Shown piece after piece: positions 52,158 to 61,149 of a stretch of 63,944 nt of DNA. The DNA comes from UBA2108 sp002713215 (GTDB taxonomy: Bacteria; Bacteroidota; Bacteroidia; Flavobacteriales_G; Salibacteraceae), in NCBI GenBank assembly GCA_937891015.1, contig CALAPY010000003.1, positions 1 to 63,944 of the forward strand. The letters are read 5' to 3'. Every line of letters starts with the position of its first letter. Within the stretch, counting starts at the first letter, position 1. The position numbers were made by a program, and so were the translations under genes. The notes below the pieces were generated by a model. It was not told where the DNA came from. It ran no database searches and saw only the letters and a list, made by a program, of their open reading frames with translations.

Positions 52158-52976
52158 ATGATTTTTGAAACTAAAACCCCTAAAGGAATACTTGGTAAAT
52201 ATGTAGAAACCCTGATCTATTTCAAGCACTTTAATCCCGATCATTCCATGGAAAGAGTGGTGCCTACCGGACATTCTTTCCTCATTTTTGAACTGGATAA
52301 TTTGCTTAGAAACGTATATGACAACCTTAGCTTAAAGCCGATTGCCGAATATCGGGAGGCCTGGTACAGTGGAGCATTTGAAGATTATCTTTCCATTTCG
52401 GCCCATCCGAATTCAGAAATGCTGGCGATTCAGTTTAAACCCTATGGTGCTTTTCCCTTTATAAACAAAGACATTTCCGATTACACCAATCAGGTGGTTG
52501 ATGCACAGCAGGTATTTAATGGGAACACTACTACCATTCGTAACCAAATTATGCTGGCAGATTCTCCAGCTAACAAGTTTAATACAATAGAGGACTGGCT
52601 ATTAAAGCAGTTCAACGCAATGAATGAACCACCTGAAGTACTCATTAATTGTATCCATATCATGGATACCGAAAATGGAGTTTTCGAGAAGGTTAAAACC
52701 GATTATCCCACCTCGCAAAAACACATGATTCAGCAGTTTAAGAAATTCGTAGGCCTAACTCCAAAAACCTATCTGCGTATCGTTCGGTTCAATCAAATAT
52801 TCCAGCGATTAATGAAGGAAGAAAAAATTTCGTGGGCAGAAATTGCTTATTCATGCGGCTATTCCGATCAATCGCATTTCATTAAAGAATTTAAGCGTTT
52901 CTCGGGGTTCAACCCTACGGAGTTTATCGAATTGGAGCATTACAAATCTGAACCTAATTTCTTTCCACTGGACTAA
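52158..52976 (+). CDS. AraC-family transcriptional regulator
   Basis: A 272-residue regulator. The N-terminal ~150 residues carry an effector/DUF6597-like region (KTPKGILGKYVETLIYFKHF...). The C-terminal HTH_18 domain has WAEIAYSCGYSDQSHFIKEFKRFSGFNPTEF. It is divergent from the SRPBCC/DUF3179 genes, which may be its targets (inference from position). Confidence 0.9.
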   Translation: MIFETKTPKGILGKYVETLIYFKHFNPDHSMERVVPTGHSFLIFELDNLLRNVYDNLSLKPIAEYREAWYSGAFEDYLSISAHPNSEMLAIQFKPYGAFPFINKDISDYTNQVVDAQQVFNGNTTTIRNQIMLADSPANKFNTIEDWLLKQFNAMNEPPEVLINCIHIMDTENGVFEKVKTDYPTSQKHMIQQFKKFVGLTPKTYLRIVRFNQIFQRLMKEEKISWAEIAYSCGYSDQSHFIKEFKRFSGFNPTEFIELEHYKSEPNFFPLD

Positions 52977-53048
52977 TATTTCACCAGGTAAATATTTTAC
53001 AATACATCGTTTTCTTTTGCTTTTATCCTTGTATAAAATATTGAATAC

Positions 53049-53579
53049 ATGGAAAAAGGACTGTTAGAAAAAACCGGCAAAGGTTTAAATCATTGGAAGG
53101 GTATTGTACGTCAATCCGGATTAGAGAAACACGGACAAATTGTTTCCTACCTTAAATCGGAACATGGTTTTACACACGGCTTTGCCAATTTTGTTTCGCT
53201 AAAAGCGAGGGAAGCTGATGCGGCCTCGAACAACCCTACTGAACTCATTGACAACCAATACCAAGGAAAAGAACACTTAAGGCCCATACTGGAAAAGATA
53301 ATATCGACGGTAGATCAATTTGGAAGTGATATCACCAAAACTCCAAAAAAGGATAGCGTAAGCCTGATTCGAAAAAGGCAGTTTGCCTTGGTAAAGCCAG
53401 CAACTAAAACGCGAGTTGATTTAGGATTAAAGCTTAAAGATAAACCCACTACCGATCGACTGGGTAATTCAGGTCCCTTTGGCACTATGTGCACCCATCG
53501 GGTGCAGCTAACCGATATAAATCAGATTGATGAGGAACTAATAAACTGGTTAATGGAAGCCTATGAACGTGCAAATTAG
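53049..53579 (+). CDS. DUF4287/DUF5655-like protein
   Basis: A 176-residue cytosolic protein. The N-terminal half (KTGKGLNHWKGIVRQSGLEK to HGFTHGFANFVSLKAREAD) matches DUF4287. The C-terminal half (LRPILEKIISTVDQFGSDI ... FALVKPATKTRVDLGLKLKD) matches DUF5655. Function unknown, often seen near stress regulators. It follows the AraC gene by 72 nt and precedes a small membrane protein gene by 6 nt. Confidence 0.85.
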   Translation: MEKGLLEKTGKGLNHWKGIVRQSGLEKHGQIVSYLKSEHGFTHGFANFVSLKAREADAASNNPTELIDNQYQGKEHLRPILEKIISTVDQFGSDITKTPKKDSVSLIRKRQFALVKPATKTRVDLGLKLKDKPTTDRLGNSGPFGTMCTHRVQLTDINQIDEELINWLMEAYERAN

Positions 53580-53585
53580 AATGTT

Positions 53586-54011
53586 ATGACACAAGAAAAC
53601 AAAACACCTTTATCCTTTTGGATTATCTCAGGAATTGCAACTGTATGGAATTTAATTGGAGTACTCAGCTTTGTATCCAGCCTAAGCCCTACTCCGGAAA
53701 CCTTAAGTTCCTTTACGGAAGAACAACAATCCCTGCTTCTGAATAAACCCGTATGGGCCATTTTCGGATTCGGGCTAGCTGTTTTTGCCGGGTTAGGAGG
53801 TTCACTTGCGCTATTGTTTCGAAAGAAAATGACAACTTCCATGTTCATTGCTTCATTGGCTGGAATTGCGGTACAATATACCCATGCCTACATGGTAGAA
53901 GACGGGATTAGCATTTTTGGAGCATTGGTATTGCCCGCACTCGTGGTTATCGTGGGAGTATTTCTATTGTGGTACGGTCAGGGGCAGGCCCAAAAAGGCA
54001 GATTGAATTAA
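53586..54011 (+). CDS. Small four-helix membrane protein
   Basis: A 141-residue protein with about four hydrophobic helices (near 11-31, 55-77, 84-100 and 110-130). No charged catalytic motif seen. It starts 6 nt after the DUF4287/5655-like gene, so it shares that transcript. It overlaps by 4 nt, at its end, the convergent end of the large beta-helix gene. Unknown function. Confidence 0.75.
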   Translation: MTQENKTPLSFWIISGIATVWNLIGVLSFVSSLSPTPETLSSFTEEQQSLLLNKPVWAIFGFGLAVFAGLGGSLALLFRKKMTTSMFIASLAGIAVQYTHAYMVEDGISIFGALVLPALVVIVGVFLLWYGQGQAQKGRLN

Positions 54012-57000
54012 AGTTTAGTAAATCGTTTTTCAGTTACTAAACCACTTCCTCCAACCAATTGTAGAATATAAACACCGGCATTAAGTTCACTAAGATCTAT
54101 GGAATCGAACCAACCATTGGGTAAATGAGTTTTGACCGTCTGCCCCAGGTTATTAATAATTCTCAGTTCAACTTCCTGGAGATTCACTTCTTCTAAATTG
54201 ATATGTACCACGTCAGAAGCGGGGTTGGGAAATAAACTCAATCGGATTGCAGCTGCAGCATAATGGTCATTCACAGAAGTAATTCCTGAAGGCAATCCGG
54301 CCGTAGCAATTTCAAAGGCTCCTATATCGTAGCCGCCGTCCATGGGACGCGAATTTCCATTAAAATCCGTATTTATTCCCAACGTAGTTAACCCAATATC
54401 GTTTCCCAGGCTGGTTAACTGTTCACCTGTTCCAAGGTTAACAAAGTTCTGACTGGGAGGAGCAATCGACTTAAGCCCAAAACCCTTTTGCCTCCATCCA
54501 TTTATATCATAGTTTACCGCAAAATGTGTCAATTTATTGGGATCTGCTGTCACATGTAACAGGTTAAAATCGGAACCTATTGCCCCTGCTGAGCTAGCAA
54601 AATAAAGGGCGTAATGCGGACCACCAACGTTTGAAGAATGATTGGCAAACAGGTTGTTTGATATTTTACGAGTAGCGTTGTTGTTCTTGTAGTAACAGGC
54701 TGTTCTACCCTGCCCTCCTGGTATAAAGTTTACCTTTAAATCCACCGTATTGTGCAGAATAAAAATGTCACCAGCGTTAGCAAAATCATAGATGCCATAA
54801 GCTTGCTGAGAAGAAACCTGAACATTTGTACCGTGCAATATCACATTGTTATGGATATTCGCACGCACACAAGAGTTAATTATTATTCCCTGAAATAATG
54901 CACTCGAGTCCACCACTCCCAGGGTAATTTCCGAGATGTAATTTTCCGATATGCTAAATGTTGAGGACGGACCATAGGTAAAAATTCCTATTGCGTTTTG
55001 CGATTCATTTTGATCACGTCTTAGAGTTATTTTTTCTATTCTATTATTTCTAATTTCATGGCTTGAATTTTTCTCGGCCACATAAAGACCCCAAAATTGA
55101 TCTCCAATTTTCGAGCTTAAAACAAGGACATTATTAACCTTATTGCCAAGGAGATGCGTATTGTTGTTATCGGTATAAATTCCTGTAAATTCTTTTTCTC
55201 CACTTCCATCAATATGAAGGTCGGATAAAGTATTATTAGATATCCATAAATCACCTATTGCCGTACCTTTTGTAGATCGTATTCCATAAACTTTAGCATC
55301 AGAATTCATTGCCATAAACTGTACTCCGGCAATACTGTTGTTTCTTATAATGGCACTCGTTAATCCATCGGGCAAATCAAAATACATGAGGTATTCAAAT
55401 TCCGAATGATTATTGAAAACCATATTTCTTAACCCATTCCTATTACCTATAGCATTATTCTCAACAACAAGGCTATCTCTGACTCCTCCTACCAAAATTG
55501 GAATAAATGGCAATTCTCTTCCACTCGAATTAGAATAAACTCCACCAACCGCGTTATTATCAATTAGCACAACGTTGGTGGGTTCAGAAACACGAATCCC
55601 AAATGCCGTTTTGGATTTACCCGAAGCCCCACCACTAAGCTTAATTGCTGAAATAGTGAAGTTCACATTTAAGGATGTATCTCCAATAAGGTTATTCTGT
55701 ATTTCGAACCGGTTAGTATGAGTCACTTTTCCGGCAACGTCGATCCCGATAAGCTCGTTTTCAAAGAAATTACTTGTCGATGCTTTTACACGATTGCCTC
55801 TGATTTTAGCATTTGAACTATTCGGAGAAGCTACATCAATGCATACGAATTCTCCATTCGATTCCTGTGACCCCGAAATAAAGTTACTATCAATTCTATA
55901 GGAGCCACTGGACTCAACCGTAGGCTTAATTCCAAATAAATGCGTCACCTTGCTGGCGTCATCGGCCTTTGTATTTAACTTATCAAATGCATTGCCAACT
56001 ACAATTATTCCCGTAGCATTACCTCCTGAGATAAGTATTCCATAGAGCGACTTCTCAGCAGTACTGCTATTTTTAGAAACAATCGAATTTATTCCACCTA
56101 CCTGGTTGGAAATCACATTTACTTCCTTTCCGTCCGGATCAATAGAAATCAGGCTTAAATCGTCAGCAAAAGAACCTTTGGCGTTAATTCCATCAATGGA
56201 ATTGTCCGATACGGTTGACTTTCCTTTTGAATAAATCAATCGCAACATTCCCTTGCTGGTTTTTACCACATTATCAGTTGCTAATCCAATCTGGTTGCTT
56301 ACAATGCTGTATTCCGAACCTCCGTTGCAATACATCAACTGACAAGCTAATCCAAAAGTGCTGTTGTTTTCCATAAGGATACCTCCGATGCTGTTATTTC
56401 CTATTACGTGTTTAGCACTTCCTTCCAGTTGGAAAGCATAAACCACATTGTTAGTCGAATTCAGCCGCTCTTTGATATATATATTCGCACTCGCCTGTGT
56501 ATTAGAGTTACTGTTATTGCTGCCAACCACATTCCCATCGGCAGCTATTGTCTCGCTTCCAAACGTGATAGGGACAGAACAAGCCGAATTGACCTTAAAC
56601 ATGCTCAGGTGCATTGCCAACCCTGACGAACCAATTACTTGCAGGTTTTTTATGGTATTCTTTTTAAACACAATGGCATTAGCCCCGCTTACACCAGATC
56701 CCACCCGAAACAGGAAGAGTTTATCGGAAAATTGAGCCAAATCCAGGTTCATTTTGCCTCCACCTGCCTGGGCTTGTTGGCCTCCAAAATAATTGCCGTC
56801 AATCACATGTTCTTCACCGTTGTTTAGGTAGACAAAGCTCATCGCCTGTGCATCGTTGCTTCCTATCCAAGCTGAATCCGCATAGAAACTATTGCCCTGA
56901 ACGACAGCTTTTTTAACCTTACCTACACCTGCGGTTAATTCAATTCCACGAAAAGCAACGTTATTAAATTCATTATCCTTAATAAGCAGGTTTTCAACCT

Positions 57001-57643
57001 CCTGTCCCGATAAATTAGGAGGACTTACCAGGATACCGTGTGATAGTTTCGCTCCACCCGGATTATTCTCAATCAGGTTGTTTTCAATGGTAATGTCATC
57101 GTTTCCTGTTTTTCCAAAACTTCTCAGGTTGATGGCCCCTGCAAAAATGGGAGAGGTATTGGCATTATCCGAGCGAATTTCACAGTTTAGAATCGATACC
57201 TTTTTACAATCGTTATTCAGTTCTATAACCGTATGTGCCGTTTGTGCGGATACAAACCGAAGGTAACGACCCGATCCGGAAACGGATCCATTAATAGTAA
57301 GATTAGAAACAGAATCCAGTTTGAGTAAAATACCAGCGGTTGAATTGGAATAGGTTATGGTTTTGGTGCTTGCACCGGATGGCCTAATGGTAAGGGTGTG
57401 CGGTGTTGCCCACGAAGACAATTTTACAACACCGGTTTCATTGGCCAGATCGGTAGTTACCTCAAAAACCACATTGCCCGAAAGGTTGCTATCGGCAATT
57501 GCCTGGAAAGCACCATTTGCACAGGTTAGGCAGCTATAATCATCGCCGGTGCCTGACCCTATTTTATAGGTTCCTGCCAGCTGGGCCAATCCATTTGAAG
57601 CGATTAAAAGAAGAGGAAGTAGTAAGGTATATGCAGATTTCAT
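54008..57643 (-). CDS. Large T9SS-exported right-handed beta-helix protein
   Basis: A 1211-residue secreted protein. Signal peptide MKSAYTLLLPLLLIASNGLAQ, then roughly 1,080 residues dominated by parallel beta-helix coils (repeated I.NN.I, such as NDDITIENNLIENNP and GSYRIDSNFISGS). It ends in a type A sorting domain (LSLFPNPASDVVHINL, about residue 1135 on, and KRFTKL at the end). A surface or released polysaccharide-active or adhesive protein is plausible; catalytic residues are not evident. Confidence 0.9.
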   Translation of the reverse strand: MKSAYTLLLPLLLIASNGLAQLAGTYKIGSGTGDDYSCLTCANGAFQAIADSNLSGNVVFEVTTDLANETGVVKLSSWATPHTLTIRPSGASTKTITYSNSTAGILLKLDSVSNLTINGSVSGSGRYLRFVSAQTAHTVIELNNDCKKVSILNCEIRSDNANTSPIFAGAINLRSFGKTGNDDITIENNLIENNPGGAKLSHGILVSPPNLSGQEVENLLIKDNEFNNVAFRGIELTAGVGKVKKAVVQGNSFYADSAWIGSNDAQAMSFVYLNNGEEHVIDGNYFGGQQAQAGGGKMNLDLAQFSDKLFLFRVGSGVSGANAIVFKKNTIKNLQVIGSSGLAMHLSMFKVNSACSVPITFGSETIAADGNVVGSNNSNSNTQASANIYIKERLNSTNNVVYAFQLEGSAKHVIGNNSIGGILMENNSTFGLACQLMYCNGGSEYSIVSNQIGLATDNVVKTSKGMLRLIYSKGKSTVSDNSIDGINAKGSFADDLSLISIDPDGKEVNVISNQVGGINSIVSKNSSTAEKSLYGILISGGNATGIIVVGNAFDKLNTKADDASKVTHLFGIKPTVESSGSYRIDSNFISGSQESNGEFVCIDVASPNSSNAKIRGNRVKASTSNFFENELIGIDVAGKVTHTNRFEIQNNLIGDTSLNVNFTISAIKLSGGASGKSKTAFGIRVSEPTNVVLIDNNAVGGVYSNSSGRELPFIPILVGGVRDSLVVENNAIGNRNGLRNMVFNNHSEFEYLMYFDLPDGLTSAIIRNNSIAGVQFMAMNSDAKVYGIRSTKGTAIGDLWISNNTLSDLHIDGSGEKEFTGIYTDNNNTHLLGNKVNNVLVLSSKIGDQFWGLYVAEKNSSHEIRNNRIEKITLRRDQNESQNAIGIFTYGPSSTFSISENYISEITLGVVDSSALFQGIIINSCVRANIHNNVILHGTNVQVSSQQAYGIYDFANAGDIFILHNTVDLKVNFIPGGQGRTACYYKNNNATRKISNNLFANHSSNVGGPHYALYFASSAGAIGSDFNLLHVTADPNKLTHFAVNYDINGWRQKGFGLKSIAPPSQNFVNLGTGEQLTSLGNDIGLTTLGINTDFNGNSRPMDGGYDIGAFEIATAGLPSGITSVNDHYAAAAIRLSLFPNPASDVVHINLEEVNLQEVELRIINNLGQTVKTHLPNGWFDSIDLSELNAGVYILQLVGGSGLVTEKRFTKL

Positions 57644-57777
57644 TTATTAATACTTTGACTGCTAAAGTATTGATTTTTGAGGCTTGATTTTCTGGTGAGA
57701 AGCCAACAGAGTTTATAACCGTTGAACAGCAGAATTGAGGCTGTTTATTTTAGTTGTAATTTGCCTTAAGATTGGTT

Positions 57778-57822
57778 CGCCTCATGCCTTGCTTTGGTGA
57801 AACTACTCGAAGGCGATGACTG
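57778..57822 (-). repeat. Dispersed intergenic repeat family 2, copy 3 (inverted)
   Basis: Read on the minus strand it gives CATCGCCTTCGAGTAG, then GCAAGGCATGAGGCG, matching 15175-15262 with several changes. Confidence 0.6.
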
Positions 57823-57905
57823 AGATTTACCGTAATTCTGGTGGGGATTGACTTCATTGAGCACGCAAGTTCGGTTTGAAATCCGCACCAGATATGAGGA
57901 CAGCA

Positions 57906-58021
57906 TACGTCATTCCTGAGAGGAGGAACGACGATTCAGGAACTGACGAAGGAACTCAGCGGAGCTAATCTCTTTGATCGTATGAGATTCCCGACTCACT
58001 CCGTTCCCGGGAATGACGTTT
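57906..58021 (+). repeat. MITE-like palindromic repeat, copy C (diverged)
   Basis: 116 bp, close to copies A and B in length, with the same ends CGTCATTCC and GGAATGACG but a largely different interior. Confidence 0.65.
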
Positions 58022-58088
58022 AAGAAGGAGTTTGTACTGAACCTAAATAGATTAAGTCCAAGTAGTAATTCAATAAGACTAATGCTGT

Positions 58089-58541
58089 CTATTTCAATAT
58101 CTGGGCGGTATGTTCCTTGGTTTTAACCTTAGCAATCACCTCTTCAATTACCCCATTTTCGTCAATAACAAAAGTGGTTCGGTGAATGCCATCGAACTCC
58201 CTTCCCATAAACTTTTTAGGTCCCCAAACGCCATAAGCATTCAACACCGTATGGTCTTCATCGGCCAATAGGGAGAATGGTAAATCGTACTTTTCTATGA
58301 ATTTTTGATGCCTCTTTTCGCTATCGGCACTTACGCCTAAAACAGCATATCCGTTTTTGAGCAACATATCGTAGTTGTCCCTAAGGTTGCAGGACTGGGT
58401 AGTGCATCCTGGAGTCATGTCCTTGGGATAAAAGTAGAGTACCAGTTTTTTTCCAGCAAAGTCATTCAATGAAACCATGCTTCCGTTTTCAATTTTTCCA
58501 GAGAAATCAGGGGCCTTATCACCCGCTTTTAATGTTGTCAT
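58089..58541 (-). CDS. bcp: Thioredoxin-dependent thiol peroxidase (Bcp/PrxQ)
   Basis: A 150-residue peroxiredoxin Q that reduces peroxides using thioredoxin. The peroxidatic Cys46 and resolving Cys51 are in DMTPGCTTQSCNLRD, a five-residue spacing typical of this subfamily. It is the last gene of the thiolase/hexapeptide/bcp group, 56 nt after the hexapeptide gene. Confidence 0.95.
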   Translation of the reverse strand: MTTLKAGDKAPDFSGKIENGSMVSLNDFAGKKLVLYFYPKDMTPGCTTQSCNLRDNYDMLLKNGYAVLGVSADSEKRHQKFIEKYDLPFSLLADEDHTVLNAYGVWGPKKFMGREFDGIHRTTFVIDENGVIEEVIAKVKTKEHTAQILK

Positions 58542-58597
58542 GTTTTTTTATTTATTACGTAATAGTCTTCGACGAACGATCTTTCGCTCGATCTGGC

Positions 58598-59200
58598 TCA
58601 ATTCTCCCCCGGAGAATTGCCCTTCCAGGTTTTAAAAAGTTCTTCCTGTTTAGGTCTATTAACAGGCAACTCGGTAAGAGGTTCACACTCCTTCAAGGTA
58701 TTTTTACAATCTGCAGGCAATTGCTGGTACAATTCAGTTCCTTTTGTTTTCCAGGCAATCATTTCGTCGGACACATCCTTAACTGCTTTGGCCGGATTAC
58801 CAACAATAATCTTTCGATTGGGAAAATTGGATTCGGCCGCTACAAAACTTAATGCTCCAACAATACACTCATCGCCTATGGTTGCATTATCCATAATTAC
58901 CGCATTCATACCAATCAGGCAATTTTTGCCAATGGTGCCTCCATGTACAATGGCTCCGTGTCCAATGTGAGCGGATTCCTTAAGTAGGGTAGTAGTTCCG
59001 GGAAACATGTGGATCACACAGTTTTCCTGAACGTTACAACCGTCTTCGATTATTATTTCACCCCAATCGCCGCGAATGGCAGCACCAGGCCCAACATATA
59101 CATCCTTACCGATAATTACGTTACCGGTAACATTGGCCTGTGGGTGAACAAAAGAAGAGGGATGAACCACTGGTTTGTATCCGTTAAACTCGTAGATCAT
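58598..59200 (-). CDS. Gamma-carbonic-anhydrase-like hexapeptide protein (YrdA type)
   Basis: A 200-residue left-handed beta-helix protein of repeated hexapeptides. Three histidines, His64, His81 and His86 (IHMFPG, HIGHGAIVHGG), are in the zinc positions of gamma carbonic anhydrase. The C-terminal helix ends the trimer. Activity is not proven for this subclass. It begins one nucleotide after the end of the thiolase gene. Confidence 0.9.
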   Translation of the reverse strand: MIYEFNGYKPVVHPSSFVHPQANVTGNVIIGKDVYVGPGAAIRGDWGEIIIEDGCNVQENCVIHMFPGTTTLLKESAHIGHGAIVHGGTIGKNCLIGMNAVIMDNATIGDECIVGALSFVAAESNFPNRKIIVGNPAKAVKDVSDEMIAWKTKGTELYQQLPADCKNTLKECEPLTELPVNRPKQEELFKTWKGNSPGEN

Positions 59201-59201
59201 A

Positions 59202-60407
59202 CTAGCACTTTTCGATAATTACGGCATAACCCTGCCCTACTCCAATACACATGGTACACAGCGCATACTTTTTGTTTTGCTTGTGCAATTCTATGGCAGC
59301 TGTTTGAGTAATTCGGGTACCGCTCATTCCCAAGGGATGGCCAATGGAAATAGCTCCTCCGTTGGGATTTATTCTTGGGTCGTCATCGGCCAATCCCAGT
59401 TCTCGGGTACAAGCCAACGATTGAGCAGCAAATGCCTCGTTTAACTCAATAATGTCCATGTCGTTTAAGCTGAGTCCAGCTTTTTTTAGTGCTTCGCGGG
59501 AAGCACCTACCGGACCAATTCCCATAATACGAGGTTCTACACCCACTACTGCCCAGCTTACCACTCGCGCAAGCGGAGTGAGGTTGTGATTTTTAAGTCC
59601 CTGGTCGGATGCCAATAACATAGCCGCCGCGCCATCATTCAATCCTGAAGAATTACCGGCAGTTACACTTCCATCCTTTTTAAATGCGGTTCTCAACTTG
59701 GCCAATATTTCCAGCGACGAATTAGGCTTTATAAATTCATCCTGAGCAAATACAATTGGGTCCTTTTTTCGTTGTGGAATTTCCACCGATACAATTTCTT
59801 CGGCATGTCTTCCGGCAGCGGTTGCCTTGGCCGCTTTTTGCTGCGACCAATAAGCGAACTTATCCTGATCTTCCCTGGAAATGGAAAATTTTTCGGCCAG
59901 GTTCTCCGCGGTTTGCCCCATGCCTTCCGTACCGTATAGTTCTTCCATTTTGGGATTGATAAATCGCCATCCAAAAGAAGAATCGTGCATTTCAACATCA
60001 CGTCCAAAGGCCTTGGAAGCCTTGGAAATTACCCAGGGTCCACGGGTCATATTCTCCACTCCCCCTGCAATAAACAGGTCACCATCACCTACCCGAATCG
60101 CACGCGATCCGTGAACAATGGCCGACATTCCACTCGCACACAGGCGATTTACGGTTTCGCCCGGTACACTCCAGGGCAAACCCGCCAACAGTAAGGACAT
60201 TCGAGCCACATTTCGATTATCCTCTCCGGCCTGGTTGGCACAACCCATTACCACATCCTTAATTTCAGCAGGATCAATGGAAGCGTTTCTCTTAACCAAT
60301 TCCTTAATAACCAGGGCTCCCAAATCATCGGTTCTTACCGTAGCCAGGGTTCCACCAAAATTACCGACCGGTGTTCTTATAGCATCTACAATATATGCTT
60401 CGTTCAT
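59202..60407 (-). CDS. Acetyl-CoA acyltransferase (thiolase)
   Basis: A 401-residue thiolase that cleaves or forms 3-ketoacyl-CoA, most likely in fatty-acid beta-oxidation. The acyl-accepting nucleophile is Cys90 (VNRLCASGMSA). The other catalytic pair is His357 (GGAISIGHPLG) and Cys387 (CTMCIGVGQG). A -7 box is 22 nt upstream. It is followed one nucleotide later by the hexapeptide gene. Confidence 0.95.
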   Translation of the reverse strand: MNEAYIVDAIRTPVGNFGGTLATVRTDDLGALVIKELVKRNASIDPAEIKDVVMGCANQAGEDNRNVARMSLLLAGLPWSVPGETVNRLCASGMSAIVHGSRAIRVGDGDLFIAGGVENMTRGPWVISKASKAFGRDVEMHDSSFGWRFINPKMEELYGTEGMGQTAENLAEKFSISREDQDKFAYWSQQKAAKATAAGRHAEEIVSVEIPQRKKDPIVFAQDEFIKPNSSLEILAKLRTAFKKDGSVTAGNSSGLNDGAAAMLLASDQGLKNHNLTPLARVVSWAVVGVEPRIMGIGPVGASREALKKAGLSLNDMDIIELNEAFAAQSLACTRELGLADDDPRINPNGGAISIGHPLGMSGTRITQTAAIELHKQNKKYALCTMCIGVGQGYAVIIEKC

Positions 60408-60429
60408 TTCGTTTTCTTTAATGAGATTT

Positions 60430-60437
60430 CAAAAGTA
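60430..60437 (-). promoter_or_regulatory. -7 box for the thiolase gene
   Basis: On the minus strand TACTTTTG matches TAnnTTTG, 22 nt before the ATG at 60407. Confidence 0.5.
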
Positions 60438-60521
60438 TTCATTCCCTTCCACGCACCGTATATCGATTAGCTGGTTTGGAATGTTCCTTGCATTTGTCAT
60501 TAAAAATTGATCACCCTGTCC

Positions 60522-61031
60522 ATGAAAAACGGCTTGTTTGTTCTTCTTTTTGTATTGCTAAGCGGAAGTTCCAAAGCTCAGTTATACTCCCCATCCAAGA
60601 AGTTAAGCATGATTCAGATTAATGGCTACCGCTACCCGGCTCCATCGTTCTACAACTTACTTTGGTTAGCCGCTATGCCGGAAGCGAGTTTTATCAAAGA
60701 AGTGGAGCTTTTCGATTTTCGCTCGATGGACATTCACCAGGACTACTGCGTTTATTTTTCCTCTGAAAATCAATTACCCCGAGCGCACTACTACGTTCAA
60801 AAATGCGAAGACGGAGAGGTTAACATATACTGGACCATGGACCCCGGCAGAATAGAGCGAATAAGCATAGCCGACCGTTTAAAGAAGGATTTAACAGACT
60901 ACCAACCGCTCCAGGAAAACGGGGCTACGATTTATAAAATCTGGTATTCCAAGTGGTACATTATAATTAAAATAACGGTAACCGAAGATAAGGAGGTGAT
61001 TAGTGTAAGGCATTATACTGAGCCACAGTGA
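60522..61031 (+). CDS. Exported protein of unknown function
   Basis: 169 residues from ATG 60522 (MKNGLFVLLFVLLSGSSKAQ, signal peptide); an in-frame TTG at 60507 is rejected because it would extend the signal peptide with ITLS. The mature part is rich in Tyr, Asp and Trp with a predicted all-beta start and two helices. No family recognised. It is followed by a hairpin terminator. Confidence 0.7.
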   Translation: MKNGLFVLLFVLLSGSSKAQLYSPSKKLSMIQINGYRYPAPSFYNLLWLAAMPEASFIKEVELFDFRSMDIHQDYCVYFSSENQLPRAHYYVQKCEDGEVNIYWTMDPGRIERISIADRLKKDLTDYQPLQENGATIYKIWYSKWYIIIKITVTEDKEVISVRHYTEPQ

Positions 61032-61079
61032 ATACTCGTTATATTCTGGTGCAGATTTAAAACCCCATTCATCTCTAAA

Positions 61080-61106
61080 AATAGGGGTTTCCCCCTATTG
61101 ATTTTT
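61080..61106 (+). terminator. Terminator hairpin between the exported protein gene and the eCIS-core gene
   Basis: AATAGGGG (61080-61087) pairs with CCCCTATT (61092-61099) around a four-base loop, followed by GATTTTT. A second, overlapping pairing of AAACCCC (61060-61066) with GGGGTTT (61084-61090) is mutually exclusive with it. Confidence 0.6.
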
Positions 61107-61149
61107 GAAACATTTGTTTCTTCTTTTACCATGGCTAAAATGGGTTCAT

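Larger units (their letters stand above)
57644..58088. other. Non-coding spacer with two repeat copies
   Basis: No gene seen in 445 nt. It contains an inverted family-2 copy (57778-57822) and palindromic repeat copy C (57906-58021). The start of the beta-helix gene is at its left and the end of bcp at its right. Confidence 0.6.
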
